From the NCBI RefSeq assembly GCF_030693625.1, contig NZ_JAUYAF010000035.1, forward strand, positions 1 to 64,000: a stretch of 64,000 bases of DNA, in the 5' to 3' direction. The stretch is from Phenylobacterium sp. (lineage in GTDB: Bacteria; Pseudomonadota; Alphaproteobacteria; Caulobacterales; Caulobacteraceae). A program made the position numbers and the translations under genes. Under the pieces are notes generated by a model, which ran no database searches, had not been told where the DNA came from, and was given only the letters and a program-made list of their open reading frames with translations. Of this stretch, positions 26,168 through 34,099 are shown one piece after another. Position 1 is the stretch's first letter. Every line of letters begins with the position of its first letter.

Positions 26168-27946
26168 TTAGCCTCGGGTGGCCAGATCGCTGCAAGCCGC
26201 CTCCCAGCGTCCAACCCAGGCCTCAAGGACAGCTGCAAATAGGATGGAGACGTAGTCCGCGCCCCAAGCCAACTGCTCAGGTGTAAGCACCGCCTCGAGC
26301 CTGTCGCGGTCAATAATCCTCTGCCCCGCCAACCGCCCGTCGAGCAGGAAGCCGCGTAGAAAAGGCAGGCTCGCGCTCACCCACCGACCGTAGTGGCTGG
26401 TCATATCTCCCTTAGACCTGCGGTGCAGCAAGGCGTCCGGCAGTCGCGAGGCGAAGGCTCCACGCGCAAGAGCACGGTCACGTTTAAGCCCGGTCAGTAC
26501 GTCGATTGGAATGTTTAGGCAGAACTCCACCAGCGGCTGAGAGAGCAGCGGGTGAATGAGATCAGCCTCCCGCGACCTTCGGCAGTCGCCAGTCACCAAC
26601 TGAGCTTGCGCCAGCCGCTCGATCTGCTGGCGCTTGCCAGGAGGCGTTTGGTCCTGCGCGCAAAGCCAAGGATGGACCTCCACCTGGGCGCGCCGCGCGC
26701 CATCGGTCATGAAGCTTGGCCCATTGCCCTCTTTGGCGGGCGCCCGCCGCGAACCTCCGGCCAGCGCTTGGCCCAAGACAGTCCACGCTGAGCTGCCGGT
26801 CCAGTCGGCGAGATCGCGCACGCTGCCTAGCCGCAAACTTCCCAGGCCCTCGCGGCGCAGATGGTCGGTGAGCGCCAGGGCCGTGAGCCTCTGGCCAAAG
26901 ACCGCGTCTCCACCCTGGCCCGTGAAAATCGCGCTTGCGCCCGCGAGGCGGCGCCGCTCGGCCACGTCGGCGTCTCGAAGGTAATCAAGTCCGATCAGCG
27001 AAGGCCGTAGGGCGCCGGCGTTTATCGCAAGGCCCTGCGCATCAATAGGCAGGAACGGCTTGGCCACGCTTGTGATCGAGAAGCCATGCAAGGCGCCTAG
27101 CGCGTTCGCGTAGACCCGTTCGTCGCTCTCGGCGCCGTGGGAATAGTAGTTCAGCCACTGCCTGACCTCCACGTCGGTCCGCCTGGCGAGCGCCGCGGCG
27201 ACAATCGCCGAATCCAGGCCACCCGACACCTCGGCGAGCACAGGGCCACGGCCGCTCGCCAAGGCGCCCACGACTTGGTCGGTAAGCCTCACCAGGCGCC
27301 CCTGGAGGATCGCAGGAGGTTCGTGATCGCCGGTGACAAAGGCGTCGGGCCGCCAGATGGTTGTGCGCACAAACTGGCTGCCCGCCTGCTGCAGCAACTC
27401 GCCAGGCGCGACGGCCGTGATCCCCCGCAGCGCGAGAGGTCCGCTCAGGCTGGTCGGCACAGCCAGGTAACCGGCGATGCGATCCCAATCGAGGGTCATC
27501 GGCGGGGCGAGCAGGTCGACCAGGTCAGCTGGGAGGCTAGAGGCGATCACCGTTAGTCCAGAGCGCGTCCAGGTGAACGCCTCCAACCCGCCCGACGGAT
27601 CTCGTAAAATCGCTGGCCTGTCACCATCAGCCAGGATCGCCACATAGCGGCCCCAGATTCCCGCGCAAAGCGCACGGACCTGGGCTTCGAGAGAAGGACT
27701 GGCCAGCAGCTTGGGGAGGTCGAGCTCAGTGTCACCACCGCGGGTCCAAGCCTCGCCCACCAAGAGGCCGCGGCCATCGGGGAGCACTCGTGTGACCGGC
27801 GCCCTTTGGGTTCTAACCAGGACCGCTGCGCTCGACGTCTTCGTCGCCCAGGTCCAGCGGCCCGACGACGCCTCAGTCAGCGCCATCACAAGGATTGTGG
27901 CAGGCTCTGTGCTGAGATCTCCCCAAAGAGCGACATAGTCTGACAT
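26168..27946 (-). CDS. lasso-peptide macrolactam synthetase (C protein, asparagine-synthetase-like)
   Basis: The 592-residue protein has an N-terminal Ntn-type domain without a Cys at position 2 and an asparagine-synthetase-type ATP-binding domain with EVSGGLDSAIVAAAL (PP-motif at residues 241-246), then NYYSHGAESDERVYANALGA and a later FTGQGGDAVFG. In lasso biosynthesis this enzyme adenylates the side chain of the ring Glu/Asp and closes the isopeptide bond to the new N-terminus. It starts 4 bases after the B gene and ends beside an IS3 remnant. A true asparagine synthetase is unlikely, given the missing Cys and the operon. Confidence 0.9.
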   Translation of the reverse strand: MSDYVALWGDLSTEPATILVMALTEASSGRWTWATKTSSAAVLVRTQRAPVTRVLPDGRGLLVGEAWTRGGDTELDLPKLLASPSLEAQVRALCAGIWGRYVAILADGDRPAILRDPSGGLEAFTWTRSGLTVIASSLPADLVDLLAPPMTLDWDRIAGYLAVPTSLSGPLALRGITAVAPGELLQQAGSQFVRTTIWRPDAFVTGDHEPPAILQGRLVRLTDQVVGALASGRGPVLAEVSGGLDSAIVAAALARRTDVEVRQWLNYYSHGAESDERVYANALGALHGFSITSVAKPFLPIDAQGLAINAGALRPSLIGLDYLRDADVAERRRLAGASAIFTGQGGDAVFGQRLTALALTDHLRREGLGSLRLGSVRDLADWTGSSAWTVLGQALAGGSRRAPAKEGNGPSFMTDGARRAQVEVHPWLCAQDQTPPGKRQQIERLAQAQLVTGDCRRSREADLIHPLLSQPLVEFCLNIPIDVLTGLKRDRALARGAFASRLPDALLHRRSKGDMTSHYGRWVSASLPFLRGFLLDGRLAGQRIIDRDRLEAVLTPEQLAWGADYVSILFAAVLEAWVGRWEAACSDLATRG

Positions 27947-27950
27947 GCGA

Positions 27951-28601
27951 CTAGGCGGTCATCAGCGGCTGATAGGCCGCCAAACCCGTCAAAGGATCGT
28001 CCAACACCGTGCTGCCAATCTGAAGCCAGCAATGGGCCTCAAACGGATAGGTGCGCACGCCAAAAACCCAAGCCGCGTCACACCCCGCCTGGCGCAGTTG
28101 GGTTAGAAGCAGAAAGGCGCGGTGTAGGCAGAGACCGCGACCCACGGCCCAGGGCCAGCGTCGCTGAAAGCTGCTCACGACCGCGATGGCCCGCTTGCAA
28201 GGTATGGCGCTGGGATCAGGCGCGCCCGAAGGCCGGCGACCCGCCCAACTGACCAGCTCGGAAAATGGCAGCCCGTAGCGACGTGCAGGCGCCGTCGCCC
28301 AAGTCATCATCAATCCGCTGAGGATATCGCCGCCCGACACCGGGCGTTCCTGCCGTTCTAGGGCTCGGTCTGCCGGCGGCGCCATCTGGCGGGCGAATAT
28401 GACGTCGCCGGTCAACCCGGCCTGTCCAAGGGCCTCGCCGAGGGCAGGCTGCAGAATTTCGATCTGGGAGCCCCCATTACAGAGGCGCCCCGCCTCGGCC
28501 GCCCCCGCGAGGCAGACATAGGCGTCACGCGCCACATCGAGGAAGACAAGGTCGGCGCCGACCCTTGCCGCATGGATCGAAGCCGCCAATGGCGTCATCA
28601 T
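27951..28601 (-). CDS. lasso-peptide leader peptidase (B protein: RRE plus transglutaminase-like domain)
   Basis: The 216-residue protein joins two parts. Residues ~1-80 look like the RiPP recognition element (DLVFLDVARDAYVCL strand pair), which binds the precursor leader. Residues ~95-216 are the transglutaminase-like cysteine protease with Cys158 in GRGLCLHRAFLL, His190 in FEAHCWLQIG and Asp201/202 in VLDDPLTG. It removes the leader after the Thr-x site and hands the core to the C protein. As in other proteobacterial loci B is one fused protein, not split into B1 and B2. Confidence 0.9.
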   Translation of the reverse strand: MMTPLAASIHAARVGADLVFLDVARDAYVCLAGAAEAGRLCNGGSQIEILQPALGEALGQAGLTGDVIFARQMAPPADRALERQERPVSGGDILSGLMMTWATAPARRYGLPFSELVSWAGRRPSGAPDPSAIPCKRAIAVVSSFQRRWPWAVGRGLCLHRAFLLLTQLRQAGCDAAWVFGVRTYPFEAHCWLQIGSTVLDDPLTGLAAYQPLMTA

Positions 28602-28633
28602 GTTGAGGTCTCTTCAATTTTGCGCGGGAAGTT

Positions 28634-28655
28634 GGCGCCGGCTGTCGCCGGCGCC
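28634..28655 (-). promoter_or_regulatory. strong hairpin between lasso A and B genes
   Basis: GGCGCCGGC and GCCGGCGCC form a 9-bp perfect stem with a 4-base loop, 6 bases after the precursor stop. It is not followed by a T-run, so it is more likely an mRNA-stabilising or attenuating hairpin that raises A over B/C than a full terminator. Confidence 0.6.
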
Positions 28656-28661
28656 GGGCCT

Positions 28662-28766
28662 TCAGCCGAAGTAGAGCAGGCCTTCGTCTTCGACCTTGTT
28701 CCCCTCGATCTCGCCTTGCGTGAGACGCTTGGCGCTGCCGAGCCGAATGAGCTTGAAGATGGACAT
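28662..28766 (-). CDS. lasso-peptide precursor (A gene)
   Basis: A 34-codon gene with AGGAGA 10 bases before its ATG. The leader is MSIFKLIRLGSAKRLTQ, with the LGSAK motif common in Caulobacterales precursors and Thr at position -2. The predicted core is GEIEGNKVEDEGLLYFG: Gly1 would be joined to the side chain of Glu9, giving a 9-residue ring and an 8-residue tail in which Leu13, Leu14, Tyr15 or Phe16 could lock the thread. Asp10 would need a 10-residue ring and is unlikely. It lies 60 bases before the B gene on the same strand. The exact sequence does not match any lasso peptide I remember. Confidence 0.88.
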   Translation of the reverse strand: MSIFKLIRLGSAKRLTQGEIEGNKVEDEGLLYFG

Positions 28767-28836
28767 GGGAATGTCTCCTGTGGGCCGCCGGAATGACGGT
28801 CTCTCAAGCTGAGTGGCTCGAGCAGACATCTACAAC

Positions 28837-29559
28837 CTATATCTGCACAATACTGTCACGCGATCCCAGGTCGCGCAGAACGCGCGCGATGAGTTCGGCG
28901 CCGTCGCGCCGTCTACGATGAAATCCAGCCACCGCGCGAGCCTGCTCACCGGGGTCGGTAGCTCTCGTAAGATTTTCTATGAGCCCGCGCGCTTCAGCCT
29001 CGACATCCCCAAACACCACCGCTTCGGCGCGCCGCGCCCATGTCAGGCGCTGGGCCAGACTGCGACGCCAGGCGAGTAAGACGTGGTTTCCGCAAGCTCG
29101 GACCAGGGCGTCGAAGGCGGCTTCGGTCAGCGCCAGAACATCGCCATCCTGGTCTTGCGCACTGACCACGGCGACACCGCGCGCCGGCTCGTTCACCAGC
29201 AGTCGCAAACCCGACAACAGGGCGCACAGATGAGCCTCGTAGAGGTCAGCCAAGTCTACAGCGTCGGCTGGCCAGAGACGGTAGCCGCCGCCCTGTCGCA
29301 CCTCGATCAAACCCTCTCCCGCCAGTCTGGCTAAGGCTTCCCGGATCGGCGTGGGGCTGAGCTTCAGCTCAGCGGCGATGTCCTGAATGATGAGGGGCTG
29401 ACCAGGCCAGACCGCCCCCGTCGCAAGCTGCTGGCGAAGATAGCCGATGGCCAAACCAAAAGGATCTCGACGCAAACTCAAAGCCGTCCCGCCACCAACC
29501 TTAGCGCCTCCCAAGCGATGAGACGGAAGGTTAGGCGGGGAGAACAGCCGACCGCTCAT
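28837..29559 (-). CDS. GntR-family regulator upstream of the lasso genes
   Basis: From ATG 29559 (MSGRLFSPPNLPSHRLGG) the product has 240 residues: a GntR winged helix (FGLAIGYLRQQLATGAVWPG, IIQDIAAELKLSPTPIREAL, LIEVRQGGGYRLW) and a helical FCD-like C-terminal domain. The frame is open to 29808, but the extra part looks non-coding, and a GGTGCA-C-TGCACC dyad lies at 29574-29586 before this start. It reads in the same direction as A-B-C and ends 70 bases before the A gene, so it may control the locus or belong to its operon. Confidence 0.8.
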   Translation of the reverse strand: MSGRLFSPPNLPSHRLGGAKVGGGTALSLRRDPFGLAIGYLRQQLATGAVWPGQPLIIQDIAAELKLSPTPIREALARLAGEGLIEVRQGGGYRLWPADAVDLADLYEAHLCALLSGLRLLVNEPARGVAVVSAQDQDGDVLALTEAAFDALVRACGNHVLLAWRRSLAQRLTWARRAEAVVFGDVEAEARGLIENLTRATDPGEQARAVAGFHRRRRDGAELIARVLRDLGSRDSIVQI

Positions 29560-29852
29560 ATATCTGGGAAATAGGTGCACTGCACCGCCAAGCCCTTGCG
29601 GGCCGTGTCTCAACCGACCGATCTTCCGCACATCCAGGTTGTAGACGCTTTGAGATAACGCCGCTCTCCGCGGACCCGGCGCGCGCCACCTCGCCCCCAA
29701 CTCCTCCGCAACAATCTTGCGGAGTTCACTGACCCGCCTTGCAGGCGTAGCGGTTTGACCTTGCCGATGTGCAACGCCCCAGCGATCAGCGGCCTGGAAC
29801 AACCGCAACTCGGCTTCAGAGAAAAAACACTCTAGGATTGTTCTGTCGCAGT

Positions 29853-30353
29853 ATGATGCTTCTTTCGCCCAAGACCCTCTCGGCCGCCCTCAAGAGCGTT
29901 CGACGCCACCGCAGGCTCACCGTCCAGCAGGTGGCCGATCGGATGGGGCTCGCCAAGCGGACGTACGAGTATTTTGAATCTGATAAGGGCGGCTTGCGTC
30001 TTGATCACCTCGACGCCTTCGCCGAGGCCACCGACAGCGACGCGCGCGCCATTCTCGTCGCGGCCCTGAGCGGCGCGCCCGACTTTGCCTCCGCCTGCGC
30101 CGACACAAAGGCGATGGCGATCCTGTTCTCCACCGTGGCCCGGGTCGAACCCTACTTCACGAGCGCATTGGCGCATCTCACCACGCGCGACCTGGCCGGC
30201 GTTTTCAGTGCAGCCTTCGCCGACTTGATCGGCACCGGCCAGGAACGGCGGGACCAAACCGCGCCGACCACAGTCACGCCACAGACCCAATGTCCCGACG
30301 ACCCACCTCCATCGCCCCCGCAACCCCCAGATCCAGATCGGAGCCGATCATGA
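29853..30353 (+). CDS. XRE-like helix-turn-helix regulator
   Basis: Starting at ATG 29853 (MMLLSPKTLSAALKSV), the 166-residue protein has an HTH in VRRHRRLTVQQVADRMGLAK and RTYEYFESDKGGLRLDHLDA, a helical middle part and a Pro-rich end. Its last 4 bases overlap the start of the LuxR-type gene, so the two are translationally coupled. Coupled regulators of this kind sit at the edge of conjugation regions in related genomes; that they control transfer here is inference. Confidence 0.7.
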   Translation: MMLLSPKTLSAALKSVRRHRRLTVQQVADRMGLAKRTYEYFESDKGGLRLDHLDAFAEATDSDARAILVAALSGAPDFASACADTKAMAILFSTVARVEPYFTSALAHLTTRDLAGVFSAAFADLIGTGQERRDQTAPTTVTPQTQCPDDPPPSPPQPPDPDRSRS

Positions 30354-30601
30354 CCCCCTCTGGCCCGCCGCCACCCTACCTGCCGCAAACCTGGCCACGG
30401 GTGAGCACCCGCCAACTTCAGTGCCTGTTTTGGGTTCAGGAGGGCAAAAGCGCCAATGACATCGGCGCCATCCTAGGCATCTCAGGCCGCACCGTAGAGG
30501 GGCATCTGCAGCAGGCTTGCGAGTTGCTTGGCGTCCGGACGCGCTTCCAAGCCGTACTGCGCGCCCGGGATCTGGGTCTCCTGGCGCCTGAACATGGCTA
30601 G
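30350..30601 (+). CDS. LuxR-type HTH protein
   Basis: The 83-residue product (MTPSGPPPPYLPQTWP) is essentially one LuxR/GerE HTH: STRQLQCLFWVQEGKSANDI, AILGISGRTVEGHLQQACEL, GVRTRFQAVLRARDLGLL. It has no sensing domain. Its ATG overlaps the preceding regulator's stop (ATGA). Confidence 0.85.
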   Translation: MTPSGPPPPYLPQTWPRVSTRQLQCLFWVQEGKSANDIGAILGISGRTVEGHLQQACELLGVRTRFQAVLRARDLGLLAPEHG

Positions 30602-30761
30602 TGAGATGCGCCCATTGGCGCAGCTCGCTCTTCACGAGCCCCCGCCCTGGGCTGGCACACGACTATGGCCTCTCCTGCAGGCGCGACAACTGGCGCCCGG
30701 TCCCTGAAATCAACCAGCGGCGCGCTTGAGCGCTGCAAGCAAGCCCGTTCGCAGGAACCTC

Positions 30762-30893
30762 ATTGCACCATAAACAGTGCCTTATCTGTCTTTAAGCGCT
30801 TTTTTTAGTGCGCATCTACGTTAGTCGGCTTGTAGGAAGCGGGATTGCACCATAAATGTTGCATTATCCTCATTAAGGCTCCTGTTTTGGTGC
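30762..30893. repeat. two ~50-bp direct repeats before hipBA module 2
   Basis: 30762-30811 and 30844-30893 share ATTGCACCATAAA, TGC-TTATC, TTAAG, a T-run and final GTGC at the same spacing, offset by 82 bases. They lie directly before the hipB-like gene and look like duplicated operators or promoters. Confidence 0.75.
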
Positions 30894-30897
30894 AATC
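30843..30897. promoter_or_regulatory. inverted-repeat operator ending at the hipB start codon
   Basis: GATTGCACCA (30843-30852) and TGGTGCAATC (30888-30897) are exact 10-base inverted arms; the second touches the ATG at 30898. No ribosome site is visible there, so the message may be leaderless or poorly translated. Confidence 0.65.
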
Positions 30898-31227
30898 ATG
30901 AAGTCTTCCAAGGCCCAATCTGCTCTGCCATTGCCAGTTCGCCGCGCCCTGGCGAACCTCGGCCGTGATATCTCCACAGCGCGCCGCCGTCGCAGCATGA
31001 CCATAGCCACCCTGGCCGAACGCGCCTTTGTCGGCCGCAACACCATCACCCGCGTTGAGAGAGGCGACCCAGGCGTGGGCCTCGGCATCTACGCGACGGT
31101 TCTGTTTGTCCTGGGCCTGGCTGATCGGCTCGGCGCCTTGGCCGATCCCGCTACCGACCAAGTCGGCCTGACATTGGCGGCGGAGCAATTGCCACAACGG
31201 GTTCGCACCGCGGCGAAGGTCCGCTGA
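30898..31227 (+). CDS. HipB-like XRE antitoxin, module 2
   Basis: The 109-residue protein has an XRE HTH: LANLGRDISTARRRRSMTIA, ERAFVGRNTITRVERGDPGV, and LGIYATVLFVLGLADRLGAL with an ADPATDQVG segment typical of HipB partners in this order. It overlaps nothing and is followed 2 bases later by hipA. It is similar in layout to module 1 (the shared pattern IYA.L.....LAD....LADPA.D..G). Confidence 0.85.
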   Translation: MKSSKAQSALPLPVRRALANLGRDISTARRRRSMTIATLAERAFVGRNTITRVERGDPGVGLGIYATVLFVLGLADRLGALADPATDQVGLTLAAEQLPQRVRTAAKVR

Positions 31228-31229
31228 CG

Positions 31230-32468
31230 ATGGACCGCGAGATCGACGTTCACATCGACTGGGCAGGCGCCACCCGACCCGTGGGCCGCCTCTGGGCGCG
31301 CGCCAGAGGCGCGCGTCAGACCTGCTCGTTCGCTTACGACCCTGCCTGGCTGGCCCTTGGTGGCGCCTTTCCGCTCGACCCAAACCTCCCCCTGGTGCGC
31401 GGTGACGCCCATTGGGACGGCGGGCTGTTCAACGCTCTCAGCGACCCAGCGCCCGACCGCTGGGGCCGAAATCTAATGGGCCGTCGTGAGCGTGCCGCAG
31501 CTGCCGCCGAAGGCCGGGCGCCCCGCACTCTTCTAGAGGCCGACTTCCTCATGTTGGTGGAGGACCAGACGCGCCTCGGCGCCCTACGCTTCCGTGATAA
31601 GGACGCCCAAGCTTTCCAGGCGGCAGGCACCTCTCCCGTGCCACCGCTTATCGCACTGCCCAAACTGCTCGGAGCAACGCGCCGGATCCTCGACGATAAG
31701 GAGACCGATGACGATCTGCGCTTGCTGTTGGCCCCCGGCAGCTCGCTGGGCGGCGCCCGGCCCAAGGCTTCTGTGCTTGGAACCGACGGCCAACTGCTGA
31801 TGGCCAAGTTCCCCAGTCAGACTGACGACTGGCCCATCCCGACCTGGGAGTCGGTGGCCCTGACCCTGGCCAGACAGGCTGGCGTCCTTGTTCCCACCTT
31901 CCAGCTGCGTCAGGTGGCCAAGCGGCCGGTGCTCATGATGGCCCGCTTTGACCGTGCGCCGGACGGCCGCCGGCCGTTCTGCTCGGCGCTCACAGCGCTC
32001 GGCGCCGCCGACGGCGAAACACGTAGCTATATGGAACTTGTCGATTTCCTTCGGCAGGACGGTGAGGACGCCCCAGGCGACGCCGCTCAGCTTTGGCGGC
32101 GGATGGTGTTCAACATTCTTATCTCCAACACCGACGATCACCTGCGAAACCACGGCTTCTTACGCGAGAAGGGCGGATGGCGGCTATCGCCTGCCTACGA
32201 TCTGAACCCCATGCCCACGGACGTAAAACCCAGGGTGCACGCCCTGGCTCTCAATGAGACCGATCAGGACGCCTCACTCGACACAGCTTTCAGCGTCGCC
32301 AGCCACTTCAGGCTTAGCAAGGCAGAGGCGAGCACGATCGCAAAGAGCGTCGGCCAGGTGGTGGCGAGGTGGCGCGATACGGCGGCCCAGCATAACCTTA
32401 CCGTCAACCAGATCGAGCGGATGGCCAGCGCCTTCGAACACGACGATCTGGAGGCCGCCACAGTCTGA
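31230..32468 (+). CDS. HipA-family kinase toxin, module 2
   Basis: The 412-residue protein has GRLWARARGARQTCSFAYDP and ALSDPAPDRWGRNLMGRRER in the N-terminal region, the GSSLGGARPKASVLGTDGQL P-loop region, the catalytic NTDDHLRNHGFLREKG and RLSPAYDLNPMP. All kinase motifs appear intact. It is predicted to phosphorylate a cellular target unless bound by HipB. It resembles module 1 in several motifs (SPAYDL, DDH.RNH), but the N-terminal half differs, so the three modules here are not recent duplicates. Confidence 0.9.
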   Translation: MDREIDVHIDWAGATRPVGRLWARARGARQTCSFAYDPAWLALGGAFPLDPNLPLVRGDAHWDGGLFNALSDPAPDRWGRNLMGRRERAAAAAEGRAPRTLLEADFLMLVEDQTRLGALRFRDKDAQAFQAAGTSPVPPLIALPKLLGATRRILDDKETDDDLRLLLAPGSSLGGARPKASVLGTDGQLLMAKFPSQTDDWPIPTWESVALTLARQAGVLVPTFQLRQVAKRPVLMMARFDRAPDGRRPFCSALTALGAADGETRSYMELVDFLRQDGEDAPGDAAQLWRRMVFNILISNTDDHLRNHGFLREKGGWRLSPAYDLNPMPTDVKPRVHALALNETDQDASLDTAFSVASHFRLSKAEASTIAKSVGQVVARWRDTAAQHNLTVNQIERMASAFEHDDLEAATV

Positions 32469-32581
32469 CTTGGCCAAGAGCGGCGCCTCGGTTCGTCATC
32501 GCCGCCCGCACACTAAATCCCTACACGTTCATCGGTCTGACGCCTCCTTCGATCAGCAATGATGGCAGGTTGGCCGAGCCC

Positions 32582-33172
32582 CTATGACCTGGCAAAATCT
32601 AGCAGAGGGCCGATGTCATGGTTGTCGGCTGCGCGAACGGCTGCGATGTAGCGTTTTCGCAACTGATCGGCAGCGATCAGGCCGCCGCCGCCCCAGCTGA
32701 ATCTGTCGCCGCCGAGTTGAACCGATAACAGGTCGGCCGCGAGACGGGCGTGTCGACCGTTGCCGTTCGGAAATGGATGGATCCAGGTAAGTTGTGCGTG
32801 AAAGCGAAGGGCTATCTCATCACGTGGGAAGGTCTCGTGCTCGATCCAATAGCCAACGTCATCGAGTAGCCGTCGCAGCTCGACGGCGATCATGTAGGCC
32901 GGCACTCCGATGTTGCGCTCCGTGACCCTGAAGGCGCCGGCCCACTTCCAAACGGCGTGAAACATCGTCCTGTGGAGTTGGAGGAGGAAGCGTTCGTCGA
33001 GCGCATCACGTTTGCGGCTGAAAGCCCAGCGGTCCGCCTCAGCGATGCCGAGTTGCTCAATCTCGTTCAGTTCGTCCCGATTGGTGATGTAGCTTGGGAT
33101 GAGGTCATGTCGCTCCTCTGGATCGAGGGGCGTTGAAGCGTCGTCCTCCGCATCGATCAGCGGGTCGATCAT
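32582..33172 (-). CDS. Fic/DOC family protein ('mobile mystery protein B')
   Basis: The 196-residue protein has the Fic motif HPFPNGNGRHARLAAD (His132), so it should transfer AMP or a similar group to target proteins. The N-terminus (DLIPSYITNRDELNEIEQLG) and WAGAFRVTERNIGVPAYMI match the family named mobile mystery protein B, found on many mobile elements. Its ATG overlaps the stop of the HTH partner upstream. The pair looks like a toxin-antitoxin system, though this has not been shown for most members. Confidence 0.88.
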   Translation of the reverse strand: MIDPLIDAEDDASTPLDPEERHDLIPSYITNRDELNEIEQLGIAEADRWAFSRKRDALDERFLLQLHRTMFHAVWKWAGAFRVTERNIGVPAYMIAVELRRLLDDVGYWIEHETFPRDEIALRFHAQLTWIHPFPNGNGRHARLAADLLSVQLGGDRFSWGGGGLIAADQLRKRYIAAVRAADNHDIGPLLDFARS

Positions 33173-33642
33173 AGATCCGCCCAGAGGCGCCGATCACTAC
33201 GCAATAGTTCGCCCGCCAGCGCTTCGCGCGCGCGTTCCATGCGCTGCTTGCTCACCCCTTGATTCTCAAGGTGCATCGTGTGGCTGGTGCGCTCGAGCTG
33301 CAGCTGAGCGACATATCGCGCGCGGTCTTTCACAACGTCCTCAAGGGGTTTTCGAGGAACGATCGCATAGACGAAGTCGCAATCGAGCGCCTCGGCCGCC
33401 TGGCGCAAGCTTTTGAGGGTCACCACTTCATTGGCTTCGGCGCGCTCAAGCGCAGCGACGCGTGGCTGCGAGACGCCTAATCGCGATGCGAATTGACCCG
33501 TCGTCATTCCGATAGCTTCTCGAATGGCGCGAATCCAACCGCGGTCAGGCCGAATAGGGGGCTTTATGTCCCGCATTGGCTTGAGCTGGACGTCTATCGC
33601 CCAGCGCGCGAGCGGGTTCGAACTACGCCTCGCAGAACTCAT
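33169..33642 (-). CDS. HTH protein ('mobile mystery protein A')
   Basis: The 157-residue product has an XRE HTH (WIRAIREAIGMTTGQFASRL, GVSQPRVAALERAEANEVVT, LKSLRQAAEALDCDFVYAIV) followed by PRKPLEDVVKDRARYVAQLQ and LERTSHTMHLENQGV, matching mobile mystery protein A. It is coupled to the Fic gene by a 4-base overlap. A 15-base inverted repeat covers its start codon and upstream region, as expected for autoregulation. AAAGG lies 8 bases before the ATG. Confidence 0.88.
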   Translation of the reverse strand: MSSARRSSNPLARWAIDVQLKPMRDIKPPIRPDRGWIRAIREAIGMTTGQFASRLGVSQPRVAALERAEANEVVTLKSLRQAAEALDCDFVYAIVPRKPLEDVVKDRARYVAQLQLERTSHTMHLENQGVSKQRMERAREALAGELLRSDRRLWADL

Positions 33643-33680
33643 AGATTATACCTTTCGGGATATTTTATAATCTATGAGTT
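33636..33680. promoter_or_regulatory. 45-bp operator with 15-bp perfect arms at the mobile mystery operon
   Basis: AACTCATAGATTATA (33636-33650) and TATAATCTATGAGTT (33666-33680) are exact inverted arms with a 15-base spacer. The first arm contains the start codon of the HTH gene, and each arm contains a -10-like TATAAT. Binding would block both transcription and translation start. Confidence 0.8.
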
Positions 33681-33877
33681 CCAATAATGCAATTCAAATT
33701 GAATCTGTAAGTTATAGCCCTAGTCCGCAATTGGCTTGAAATGACGCTTTACACACCGTCGCAGAGCGCGAGCACCTAATCAAAATGAAGGCTGCAAAGG
33801 GCCTACTCGAAGAGCAGACGGGACGCTCCGCCCGATGGCATCGGCTGGGCTCTTGGCCTTGGGTCATTTGGGCACTG

Positions 33878-34099
33878 TTAAAGCTCAGCGGACCCGGCTT
33901 CGGTGAGCATTACGAACCCATTGGGGCCATTTTTGAACAAGCCGCGCTCCATTCCAGCCTTCAGCCCAATGAGGATACCAGAGGTTCTGAGGCCTTGCTG
34001 GCTGTTGAGCAGCATTCCCTCTCCGGGCTGCAATTTGCGAGCCTTGAAGATATCAAGGACCATTCGCAATCCTTCGTCGGCGGTGGGCAGCTCAGCCAT
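33878..34099 (-). CDS. small winged-helix-like protein (paralogue of 78-305)
   Basis: The 73-residue product has a clear ribosome site (GGAGGAG, 3 bases before ATG 34099), so it is likely a real gene. It begins MAELPTADEGLRMVLDIFKA and ends GLKAGMERGLFKNGPNGF then VMLTEAGSAEL, nearly the same end as the gene at 78-305. Helix-turn-wing pattern suggests DNA or protein binding; the family is not recognised. It lies between the Fic pair and the conjugation operon. Confidence 0.65.
   Translation of the reverse strand: MAELPTADEGLRMVLDIFKARKLQPGEGMLLNSQQGLRTSGILIGLKAGMERGLFKNGPNGFVMLTEAGSAEL

Noticed and set aside
26168..27946. Genuine asparagine synthetase
   Set aside because: The N-terminal Cys needed for glutamine use is absent and the gene directly follows a lasso B protein gene, so the lasso C role is preferred.
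28598..28807. 69-codon minus-strand frame over the lasso precursor
   Set aside because: Its product is Ser/Pro-rich and out of frame with the 34-codon precursor, which has the ribosome site and lasso motifs.
28767..28836. Second lasso precursor gene between GntR and A
   Set aside because: Some relatives have several A genes, but no frame here has a ribosome site, LGSAK-type leader and Gly/Glu ring pattern.
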